From Strigops habroptila (Eukaryota > Chordata > Aves > Psittaciformes > Psittacidae), in NCBI RefSeq assembly GCF_004027225.2, contig NC_044278.2:53769411-53833410 (forward strand): a stretch of 64,000 nt of DNA. Direction: 5' to 3'. The translations under genes were made by a program, and so were the position numbers. This document shows, piece after piece, positions 1-8,854 of this stretch (position 1 is its first letter; each line of letters begins with the position of its first letter). The notes below the pieces were generated by a model. The model was not told where the DNA came from, ran no database searches, and saw nothing but the letters and a program-made list of their open reading frames with translations.

Positions 1-542
1 TTCTGGTCATAGCTAGAGAGGCTCTTCTGTTGCTGGTTATTGACAGGAAGACATGAAAGTACCCCTGAACTTCTTTTCTGAGAACAGCTCTCAGAGTTTG
101 TGGTATGAAATTTCTGACCTTCTTTGACATGAACTTTGTCATGAATGTTGCCATTCAAGTACTTGCATTGAGTGTTTACACTCTCAGAGGTTGCTACGTC
201 ACCTTGAGAGCTGGAAGCCAGTTTGCTTGTAACAGCCTGCCCTGAGGTAGAAGTGATGCAGCTGGAAGACACAGTGTGTGGAACACCAGTAGGGGTTTTC
301 GGCACATCAGACTGAGATGCTTCAGTTTCTTCTTTGCTTTGATTAACTGCATCCATTTTCTTGCTCAGAAGATTGTTCAGTAGTTTTTCCCTCAGTTCCT
401 TTTCTTTTCTCTGCAACCCCAGTGCTCTTTCCTTTTCTTCTTCCACACGTTTGAGTTCAGCCTCCTGGAGCCTTCGTCTCTCCTCTAGCTGCTGAAGACA
501 AATCCTTTCTTCATTCTGTTCTTGCTCCAAAAGCTTTACTGT
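1..542 (-). CDS. AKAP17A: AKAP17A coding exon 5 (partial, runs off the left edge)
   Basis: This is the last coding exon visible, read right to left. It starts after a clear acceptor (pyrimidine run ending TTTCAG, bases 543-548) and is in phase 0, continuing directly from the Lys codon that ends exon 4. It stays open for 180 codons to the window edge, so the stop codon is outside. Residues of about 385-460 continue the charged coiled coil (ERRRLQEAELKRVEEEKERAL and similar). After about residue 470 the protein becomes Ser/Thr/Gln-rich and probably disordered. The family's C-terminal Arg/Ser-rich tail, which places the protein in nuclear splicing speckles, lies beyond the edge; the human protein is about 695 residues. 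The final visible residues (about SCLPVNNQQQKSLSSYDQ) still align with the human protein as I remember it, so the frame is intact. Confidence 0.93.
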
Positions 543-1976
543 CTGAAAGATAGTCAAAGGTAAGAGTAAATAAAAAAATATTTGTAGACCTGTTCATGCT
601 TTCAAGTTACACTGTAACATAAAAGCAGCAATTTGGCAAGAAAATAAAATCTAACAAACAGAACCATCCTGCCAAAAAATGATCCATTTCCTTCTTGAAG
701 GGAAAGAAAACACAAACAAAAAAAACCCACTAACACAAAACTGTTGTTAGGTGAGACATCAATATTAGTCTGCAAACTCTTTTGAGTGTTAATTTCTCCC
801 ATCTGTTTGACAAGGCAAAACCAAAGCTTGGTCTTTATGGCTCCTTGATATGATGAGAGTAACACACAAGCTAGAACAACAAATGAAATTTGAAGTATTA
901 AAATACATTTATCAGGGCCAGCACTTGAAGGTTTCAAATTGAAAACATTAATTTTTCTTAGATTATTGCAATCTGTGGTTCCTAGATGACCTTACAATGG
1001 GTCCATAAAAACCAAATGGGTCAAAAAAATTAAACACATACATTAAGTAGAAACTGATTCTCATTTTGTCAACCACTTTAGAAACTCATGATACTGAAAA
1101 AGAAGGTTCAAACTTTCTTCTTTTATTCTGACCCAGACAGGCTTAGTGTAGACTTCAAAATTCTGGGAGTGAAAAACATGGCTCTATTTGATCAGACAAC
1201 CTTTCTGTTTCATGGCTGCTAAGTTACAAAGCCTGCAAGAAGTATTCCTCCCTTCGCTTAGCATGTAACTGACCACACAGCATTGTATGAGGTCGAAAAC
1301 TCTCCTGAGGTACACAGGCATCAAGGAAAAATACTGTTCTTTGGCACACAGTTTTTCATTTCTACAGAAAATACTTAACATACATTACATTACACCCTAA
1401 CGTGACTTCGTCCAAGTCTTAAGCAAATGACATCCTGTTCCAGTGAAAAATAAAAATATTGTTAGAGAGAGAGGATCTAACATTCAAAACCTTAGCTGAC
1501 AGTACTTTTCCTACAGAAAAATCATTCTGCACATTTTCAAACGTCAATCAATGAAAGCTCATTCTCTGAAACAGCAAAGAATAGTTAACGGAACTGCTGA
1601 AAGCCAGACAGGAAACAGATTCAAATTAGAAATAAGGAGCCCTGCATCTTACCCTCTGTGTTTAGTTGACTTCATCATGCTTATACACTCTTTTACTACA
1701 CTTAAGAGCAATCATATCAATTAGTTTACAGATAAAAAATGCTACTTAGGACTTCAGGTTTAAGTTCACTCTTCCATTTACCTATTTGTGCATATTTTAC
1801 CTAGGGAGAAATATGGTTTCATTGCACTTTTCCGAATTTTTGATCTAAGAAAGAGCATCTGAAGAGGTACTAAATCTGTTGTTTAATGAACAGCACTCCC
1901 TAGCCCCTCCCAGGTCAGTAAAAGGCTTTGTGCTGCTGGATTCTTCATTAGCTTCTGAAATAAATATTGAAGTTAC
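543..1976 (-). other. AKAP17A: AKAP17A intron 4
   Basis: The intron has a GTAACT donor next to base 1977 and a TTTCAG acceptor next to base 542. The sequence is AT-rich and I see no repeat or further exon in it. Open frames here (for example 602-937 and 1184-1381, minus) show no family resemblance and are treated as chance. Confidence 0.9.
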
Positions 1977-2217
1977 CTTTGCCCTGCTTAGCAGTTCTGC
2001 AATTAGCCTAATAGACTGAAGATTTCTCTGAGCTAACAGGAGCTTCCTTTCTTCTAACTTTATCTTCTCTTGCAGTTTTTTCTGTTCTTCAGCTTGAAGC
2101 TTTTCAAGTTGCTTTTTGTTTCGTCGAACTTCACGATCTTTCTGTTTCTGTTCCCTCTTGCGCAACTTTTCTTCTCTTTTTCTCTCTCTCTCATATTCTT
2201 CAAGCTCTCTCTGCTTC
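1977..2217 (-). CDS. AKAP17A: AKAP17A coding exon 4 (coiled coil and candidate PKA-docking helix)
   Basis: This 241-nt exon lies between an acceptor ending TTTCTAG (2218-2224) and a donor GTAACT (from 1976). Its first base completes an Arg codon split with exon 3, and then 80 codons follow in phase. The product is almost continuous Lys/Glu/Arg coiled coil (about residues 304-384), matching human AKAP17A nearly residue for residue. The last 16 residues, NLQSIRLIAELLSRAK, form a short stretch with hydrophobic residues spaced as on one face of a helix. AKAP family members bind protein kinase A regulatory subunits through such helices, so I infer this is part of the anchoring site. The frame happens to stay open into the intron past the donor, which makes a longer apparent ORF. 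Confidence 0.96.
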
Positions 2218-3334
2218 CTAGAAAGAGATTAGTATTTTTACATTATCTAGGGCAGGTACAATTTTAGACTTCTACTCTATGTAAAAATGTATTTTGTACT
2301 TTAAGTAAATTTGTTTCTAAGTAAGGCTTGTTGATTACTGAAAAACAGAAGTAGAAAACAGTGGAATTTTTCATCATTTGTTGTGGTAGTAAACAATCCT
2401 CAACCTGCCAATATTTTAAAACAAATTGGGATCCAAACACAAAACATGGCTACAACAAAAACTATTATTTTTTTAAACCAGTTCAACCACAGATAATAAC
2501 AACACATCAGGCAACTGGGCAGTGAATCATCATAGTGAGAAATCTACCAAGCCAGTTAATGTGTGCAGAGGTTGGTGGTTTTTATTTCAGTCACAGGGAC
2601 AAAATGGTAGCTTATGTGAAAGGCTGAAGGCTTCCAAGATCAGCTGTCTAATGGCACAATTTTTAGGAAAGTGAGTGTTTTGCAGATTTAATATTCTGAA
2701 CTAAACTTAAACATTGGTGCTAATCTACATAATCTTACAGTTTCAGAAACTGTTTAATAACTAAACATTAAGCACTCAGAATTTACACACATCAAGGCAA
2801 ACGGACACCATACAACCTCTAAAACAATTTGCTCCATTTGTGTTTATATTCTGAATAGCAAATGTCTTATGACATTTACACCCCTATGTATTTTCTTAAA
2901 ATGTCACTATTAAGATATGCTTGTATATCATGTCTTTCCTTGAAAAACACTGATGGATAGAACAAATGAACTTTATAGTATCAAAGTTACTTAGTAGTAA
3001 CTATTTTCTACTCTTTATTTACAATGCACATTTTTCCGTCACAGAATGACTACACATCATGTAAATTCCCAGTTCTTGGAATTAGAGCTCATGGGGAGAA
3101 AAAAAACAGGTGTAAAACACTCTTCTCCAAATCCGATAATCCCTGAACCCTATTCGCTCAAAAGGAACACAACATTCTCACTCAGTTTTAAGTGTTTCAC
3201 TTTAGCTACAGAAGTAGAAGTTGAAAGCCAACTTGTCTATAGTTATTTTCTATTTACTGATGCTGATATGAAGGAGCAACCTTTTTGTTATACCTGAGTG
3301 CTAAAAATATAACTGAGCAATAAGTGATAAATAC
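2218..3334 (-). other. AKAP17A: AKAP17A intron 3
   Basis: The intron has a GTATTT donor and a TCTTTCTAG acceptor, and it splits an Arg codon (phase 2). It is AT-rich, with no repeat or second exon that I can support. Confidence 0.9.
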
Positions 3335-3483
3335 CTTTCTTCCTCTTTTTGTTTTTCTTCAGCTTCTTTCTCTTTACGTTTTTGTTCTTCTCTCTGTTTT
3401 TCAAGCTCTTGAAGCTTTTGCCTTTCGAGCTGACGCTTCTTAATTGATGCATCACTGAGGTGTTTTGTTGAGTCAAAAGAAAC
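3335..3483 (-). CDS. AKAP17A: AKAP17A coding exon 3 (start of the coiled coil)
   Basis: This 149-nt exon encodes residues 255-303 plus two bases of codon 304. It begins with VSFDSTKHLSDASIKKRQL, a stretch that is unmistakable for AKAP17A, and then enters the Lys/Glu/Gln-rich helix. The acceptor is CTGTAAAG, which has a weak pyrimidine tract. The donor is AG followed by GTATTT. The phase matches exon 2 (ends on a full Lys codon) and exon 4 (supplies the last base of Arg). The weak acceptor tract could make this exon sensitive to alternative splicing, but nothing else in the sequence shows that. Confidence 0.95.
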
Positions 3484-5596
3484 CTTTACAGGATACAATT
3501 GAGAACAGTTTTAATAAGTAGACAGGAAAAAAAATAAAACAAATCCCTGACAACCTGCACAATCCCCAATAATTTTAATTTAGCACAAAGGTATCCAAAA
3601 TGCAATGTAAGTAAAAATCAGGAAAATAAAACCTTTTTCGAAACAAAGAGAACTTCTCTCTGTGCCCAGAGCAAGTACAGAGTACTATAACCAGATAATT
3701 GGGAACTAAATGCCTGCACACTTGAACAATCAGGTACCAGTTTACACCTTTGTATATCTCTGACATTAAAAAACAAACCCTAGGGTGGTTTAGGCCCTGG
3801 CTGTCCAAAGTTTTCAACCTGTCGGAACAGAAACATACAGAACTTTTTCAACTCCTGTATGCTGTTAGGGACTGTAGAGCACTAGGTAGAAATGAGCCTA
3901 AATAAAGGCCTCCCTTCCTGTCTAAAACTGAGATCCTTAAATTCAGCAGAAGAAACAGTTCTACTACACTCAGCACCTGGTTTAAGCAAGTGCCTCCTCA
4001 CCAATTCTAACACCAAGATTCCCAAATTGAGGTACACTGGCCTGAAGCTCCAAGTGCAAGATTGGGAACACAAAAGAAAAGGATGTTACACACATTTGAG
4101 CATTGAGACCTGGGAAAATGCTCAGGTTATAGGACATACAAGCACACCTTGGCTATGTTTAGCTGTGTGCTGGAACAGGACACCAGGGCTGGTGTCCTAA
4201 TCTCCTATTCTAGATATCACCAGGGTGCAGGCAGGCGGGTCTATAATACATTCCCACAGGCCCACTGTCGTGAACCATGGGGCAGAGAACAAGGTGCACA
4301 TGCTCTGCAGTTTAATTCATCCAGGCTCTACATAAAATGATGTTTCACTAACAGGCTAAAAAAACAGACAAGGTGTTGTGACCTTGTATGAAAGAGATGT
4401 GTCCTGACTGCACATTCACAAAAGCAGCACTCCCTCTTTCCTATCAATCCCTGGACAGCTGCCAGGAAGGCATGCTTCCTTTCACACAGTCAAACTAAAT
4501 TTGGGAACCCTGATCTCCTGCATGTGACACTTTGAATTTCACATCCCCTTGAAAACCTTGAGGGTCAAGGTACAAACAGCTTCCAACCGACAACCTTTGA
4601 CAACAAGATAAAAGATTACAGTATTTTACTTATATGGACTAAACTACAACTTGAATAAATATTTGCATGTTCCCACATTACACACAGGAATACTCAAGCT
4701 TTTTCCTGAAATCCACTGATTTGGTGAATGACTACTGAGCATACTGAAATAGATCTACAAACATTTCACTCAGCTGATATGTACATGCACAGACCACCTC
4801 CAGACATATTGGAACAAGTTTTCTTCAGGCCGTGCTTTCATAGATACCACATCTGAACAGACTGTCTTGTTCTCTCCTGTCATAGCTGTCTTTTCTAAGA
4901 CAATGAGGTTACAGAAAAAATAGATCTACAAAACTCAGTATGTACATATGCACGAAGAAGGCTGCATTCACAGCAAATTGTGCTATAGATTAACGCTACC
5001 ACTTAAATTTTTGTGGGGCTTTTCTGTATGGGAAGCACACTAATGATTAACTGTGTCTTCCCCAGGCTGTACCAGCCCCATGCTATTGAACTTCAGAGTT
5101 CTGACACTTGTCTGGTAGACCTCATTATGAGTGCAGGAACCACAGAGGTCGTGAAATTCTCCCCCAATATTTCTATTTGTAGTGAACACAAGAGAAAACA
5201 ATGTGCCTTAAAGTCAGCCTTCTGGTAAAGTATGTCTGAACTTGTTCAGAATTTGAAGTGAAATGATAAAATATATAAACATATAGTGCTTTCTAAAAAC
5301 TATTTAGTGGGTCATGTTCATATACTTGGTCCTTCCATTAAGCAGTTCTTTCTAGAACTGTCTCATTAAAAAAAAGCAATACACCCCCCCCTTTGTTCCC
5401 ACAGTCTACCACCACCTCTTTCTTCCATCATTTCCCTTTAAATATTATATTACCGCTGCTCCATAAAACTACACTTGTGCTTTTAGTGTCATGTGTTGTC
5501 ATCACTACGGTATAGGTTTTAAGCACTAGGGACATAACAATTACTTGCACTTGGTCTTTCGCATGGGTTCCCCTAAGCAAGCCTGCAGTTTCTCAC
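3484..5596 (-). other. AKAP17A: AKAP17A intron 2
   Basis: This is the longest intron between coding exons, about 2.1 kb, with donor GTGAGA and acceptor GTAAAG. A short C run occurs near 5384-5391. Small open frames on both strands (3575-3817, 3892-4200, 5013-5228) have no recognisable similarity. I see no transposable element. Confidence 0.88.
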
Positions 5597-6358
5597 CTTT
5601 ATATTGCAAGCCACTGCTTTGCCGTCATCACCTTTATACATGAGCTTCATCCCTCGCAGGGCGTTCATGGCCTTAATGAAACCTGCATACTCTTGATACT
5701 GAACGTAAGCTTCAAAATTTAAATGGCCTCCAAAACTGAAAGTGTGAAAATTCCTGCCAGTCATTTCTTCTCTGTACGGGTCCAGCATGGGTATGTCCAC
5801 ATTACGTATTTCTCCAAAGTTCTTGAACACTTTTATAAGGATTTCTTCACTAGGCTTTTCGGAGCCAGAGTCCTTTGCCGCAAACCACTTACAAGGTAAG
5901 CCTTCTAAGTGAATAGTATCTGGCCTTTCCCCAGGCAAAGTTTCATTCATATCTTTTGCATCGCGGAAAAACGAGTCCCAGTCATGCCTGGTTGGAAAGT
6001 CAATCTTATATTCTGCGGCACGGACTTTTAAAATGTCAGAGAAGCCACTCAGCTTTATTGTTTTGCCATCAAGGCATGCCAGGAAAGATTTAACCAAACT
6101 TTTGTTTTCAACCTCTCCTTCAAACCGGATGAAATCCATTGTGCTTTTAGAAATCCGCAGCGTGGAAAACTGATTAGTTTGCACCATCCCTTTCAATCTT
6201 TCCATCACTTCCCAGTTCGAAATGGATTTTCCTGGTTGTTTCAGCTGAGGAAGTGCCACACTGATGGTCATTTTTGTAATGGGTTTAAGGTATAACCCAC
6301 AGGGAGCACAGAGCTCTACAGCTTCTGATGTATCATGAACTATTGTTGCAGCAGCCAT
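5597..6358 (-). CDS. AKAP17A: AKAP17A first coding exon (A-kinase anchoring protein 17A, N-terminal half)
   Basis: AKAP17A (also XE7, SFRS17A) is a nuclear splicing-speckle protein that anchors protein kinase A and influences splice-site choice. This exon encodes residues 1-254. I chose the ATG at 6358-6356 because the product then begins MAAATIVHDTSEAVEL, as in the human protein, and the start context is strong (G at -3, G at +4). An in-frame ATG at 6427 would add 23 hydrophobic residues not found in the family. Residues of about 146-254 form the RRM-like domain (LEGLPCKWFA, then KVFKNFGEIRNVDIPMLDP, then the GMKLMYKGDDG strand). The whole stretch is very close to human as I remember it. The donor is AAAG followed by GTGAGA. 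In mammals the gene sits in the pseudoautosomal region between P2RY8 and ASMT. Confidence 0.97.
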
Positions 6359-6438
6359 AACACAGAAAAAGCATAGGATAAAAGAAATAAAAGATGAAAG
6401 TTTAAGTCGCAGGCCAACAGCAGTCAAATAAAATAGCC
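6359..6438 (-). other. AKAP17A: AKAP17A 5' leader just before the start codon; exon boundary unclear
   Basis: Read on the minus strand, these 80 bases contain no AG dinucleotide. The half nearest the start codon is strongly T/C-rich, like a polypyrimidine tract, ending CTTTTTCTGTGTT before ATGG. The nearest AG upstream (6440-6439) has only a weak pyrimidine tract. The true 3' splice site of the first intron is therefore either that weak AG, leaving an 80-nt leader, or a non-canonical TG close to the ATG. Confidence 0.5.
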
Positions 6439-6440
6439 CT

Positions 6441-7211
6441 TATCCGTAAATAATTGAATCCTTTGGCCATTTAACCTTTCCCAAGTTAAAACAATGTCTC
6501 TTAATACAAGAGTCAATTAGAGAATTAAAACTGAATAGTACAAACATCTTAAATTACTTTATAACTACTACAGCCTATAAGTAATAAAACCTTAGTAAGG
6601 CCTCAGGAAAAACAAAAACAAAACCAAAACCAAAAAAACAAGAAGCTGATGACAATCTTAGGAATACATGAAGTTGGTATGTGATGGCTCAGAAAGCAGC
6701 TACCCTTTCTCAGGAAGGAAGGGACTGGCAGAGTAATGTCACACCGCTTTGAAGTCTACATAACAACCAGGAAACCTCAGCAGGCCGGCGCCGAGGCAGA
6801 GCCCATCTTCTCCAGCAGGGAGACTCGGAAGGTGTCTGCAACGAGAGAAAAACAACTCTTTTATCTGAAGGCCTGAAGCCCCACCGCCCTCCCTCCCAGC
6901 AGCCGCAGCAGTACAAGGCGGGGGAGCGCCGGACGCCGCACCGGAGCCAGCGACCACCGCCGGCTGCCGCCCCTGACGGGAGGAGCCGGGCGGCGAGGCG
7001 AGACCCCGGGGAAGGCCCCCCGCCCCGAGCGGCCCGGCCAGCATTACCCGCACCGTCCTCCTCCTTCTTCTTCTCCTCCTCCTCCTCCTCCTCCTCCTCC
7101 TCCTCTTCCTGTAAGCGTCCCCGGGCCGCCGAAGCCCGGCTCTCCGCAGGGAATCCCCCTGTGCCCGGCCTCACCCGCAGCCGCTGGGGTGGCTCTGCCG
7201 CCGCTGCCTAC
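6441..7211 (-). other. AKAP17A: Probable AKAP17A intron 1 and its surroundings
   Basis: This stretch lies between the first coding exon and the likely non-coding exon 1. It includes an A/C-rich low-complexity patch (about 6608-6642) and much of the CpG island. A good donor, CAGAG followed by GTAGGC, sits at 7212/7211 on the minus strand. Weaker donors (for example at the GGTAATG near 7047) are also possible, so the first-exon boundary is an inference. Confidence 0.45.
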
Positions 7212-7460
7212 CTCTGCCCGTGCGCCTCTGCGCGCCGCCAGGCCGCTTCCGCTTCCGCATGGCGGAACACTCCCCAGCCGGCAAGGGGCGGCTGCGCTCT
7301 CTATGGCAGCGGAGCTCCAGCGGCGCCCGGCGGCGGGGCGGGAGGCCGATGGGGGGCTCTGCAGAAGGAGTCGTGCCGCCCGGGTGAACGCGGGCTGTTG
7401 GTTGGCTGTCCCGCAGGGACGCGCGGTGCGTGGCGCGGTCAGCGTGTGTGCACCCGGCAT
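6780..7460. promoter_or_regulatory. CpG island promoter of AKAP17A, possibly bidirectional
   Basis: About 680 bases are very GC-rich and dense in CpG, unlike the AT-rich remainder of the window. They lie immediately upstream of the AKAP17A coding exons. There is no TATA box. A GC box (GGGGCGGG, 7335-7342) and a YY1-like ATGGCGG core in the plus direction (7259-7265) are present; YY1 elements of this kind often sit just downstream of TATA-less start sites. In mammals P2RY8 lies head-to-head on this side, so divergent transcription is plausible, but no plus-strand exon can be shown here. Confidence 0.75.
7056..7110. repeat. (CTC)n / (GAG)n trinucleotide microsatellite
   Basis: About 55 bases of nearly pure CTC with CTT interruptions lie inside the CpG island. 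On the AKAP17A sense strand it reads GAG/GAA. It lies in intron 1 or the 5' UTR, depending on which first-exon donor is used, and is likely to vary in length between individuals. Confidence 0.9.
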
Positions 7461-7487
7461 GTGCGAACGGGGCTGCTTCCCGGTGAG

Positions 7488-7705
7488 GAACATTTAGATT
7501 TAGATTTAAATAAGAAGTTCTTCCCTGTGAGGGTGCTGAGGCGCTGGCACAGGGTGCCCAGAGAAGCTGTGGCTGCCCCATCCCTGGCAGTGTTCAAGGC
7601 CAGGTTGGACGGGGCTTTGAGCAACCTGGTCTAGTGGAAGATGTCCCTGCTCGTTGCAGGGGGTTGGAACTGGGTGAGCTTTATGGTTCTTTCCAACCAG
7701 GTCCC
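7488..7705 (+). mobile_element. CR1 LINE, 5'-truncated 3' end
   Basis: This matches the terminal part of CR1 retrotransposons. It encodes the end of ORF2 (FFPVRVLRRWHRVPREAV, then SLAVFKARLDGALSNLV), followed by the short 3' UTR (GTCTAGTGGAAGATGTCCCTG, then GGGGGTTGGAACTGG) and the TTCTTTCCAACC end. The final short ATTCTATG-type repeats are missing. The 5' end is truncated, as is usual for CR1. It abuts the CpG island, so the longer plus-strand ORF beginning at 7161 is a chance fusion of island sequence with CR1. Confidence 0.93.
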
Positions 7706-8840
7706 ACCACTTGAGAAACCAGGGCTGCAGTAACCTTTAGCAGCAGGCTGATGCTAACCATTGTGTGGAAATAATGACTGTAAAACACCAGTGAAAATGG
7801 CACAGGAGTTCACCATCAACCCACTCAGCAGCTGCAGCAAGACCACAGCTCTTGTGCAGAGATGCTATTGTGCTATTTCATGTTGCAGATGCTGGTAACT
7901 GCTGGTCCTCCTCTGTTTCTGCTATGGTTTAGTTAAATGATAGTGTAAAAGCAGAAACTACTGCTACTGTACAGCAGTGTGAAATAGTTTGTGCTTTATA
8001 GTCTGAGAGTCCCTGCATAGCACACCTTCTCCTACAGACTTGCATCTGGGAGCACACAAAGCAGATCTAGTTACATTCCAGAGAGTTTCAGTAGCAGCGC
8101 AGTGAGACACTGCATATGACAAAGATTTATAATCCTGTGCGTTATGATAGCCCAAACTGTGCCAGAAATAAATATTCTGTATTTTAAAATAAAAGAGCAA
8201 ATAAATGCTCTCAAAAGTTGCAAAATACCAGAATTGAGGTTACCCATGCCATGACATCAGCCACAACTGCGATGGCTTTCATAGGCTGTTTTTCTGATGA
8301 AAGAACTGTTTCAAGCATTACATTTAATAATACTGTAAAACATACGGGCGAGAAGAAGTAGCGAAAATGTATGTAACTTCTAAAAGATGTAATCAAGCAC
8401 CAGTACTGCAGTACAGCAAGGGTAAACAGTGTCTCTGCTCAAATGCAGTCCTGTCTTGGGCAGATGAGTCATTTTTATTATTTTTTCACCGTAGTGAGAT
8501 ACCTAAATGAAATGTCTCCCTTTAGGTTTCAGAGTCTGAAGTGAAGGTCAGTAAAGCAAGGGTATCACACCTACCAGGCAGAGGAAGGATGAAGCGGCAA
8601 AGTAAACATCAGCGAGGGACAGTATCCAAATGTAACAGCGTATGTAAATCTGTTTTTTTCTGTAAGACGTTGTCTCTCCCCAACTCTGACAAATACATTG
8701 CACTACCAACCTTAAAAGCTATCTGAAATCTTGTACCTTTTTTCTGACTTCAACAGGTAGACTAATAGGAGGTATCACTTCTGCCTATAAACTTCCTAAT
8801 CTGTACTTTCAGTAGTTACAACACTGAATCCCACAAAAGT

Positions 8841-8854
8841 TCACTAGAGGGAGC
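8841..8854 (+). promoter_or_regulatory. CTCF-like motif
   Basis: TCACTAGAGGGAGC matches the core CCASYAGRKGGCRS at 12 of 14 positions. The motif alone does not prove binding. Confidence 0.35.

Noticed and set aside
6425..6427. Upstream in-frame ATG that would extend AKAP17A by 23 residues
   Set aside because: The extension is hydrophobic, absent from the known family start MAAATIV, and encoded by what looks like a splice pyrimidine tract.
7161..7634. 157-codon plus-strand ORF beside the AKAP17A promoter
   Set aside because: The first part is CpG-island sequence, open because it is GC-rich, and the last part is the CR1 ORF2 tail. There is no independent protein signal.
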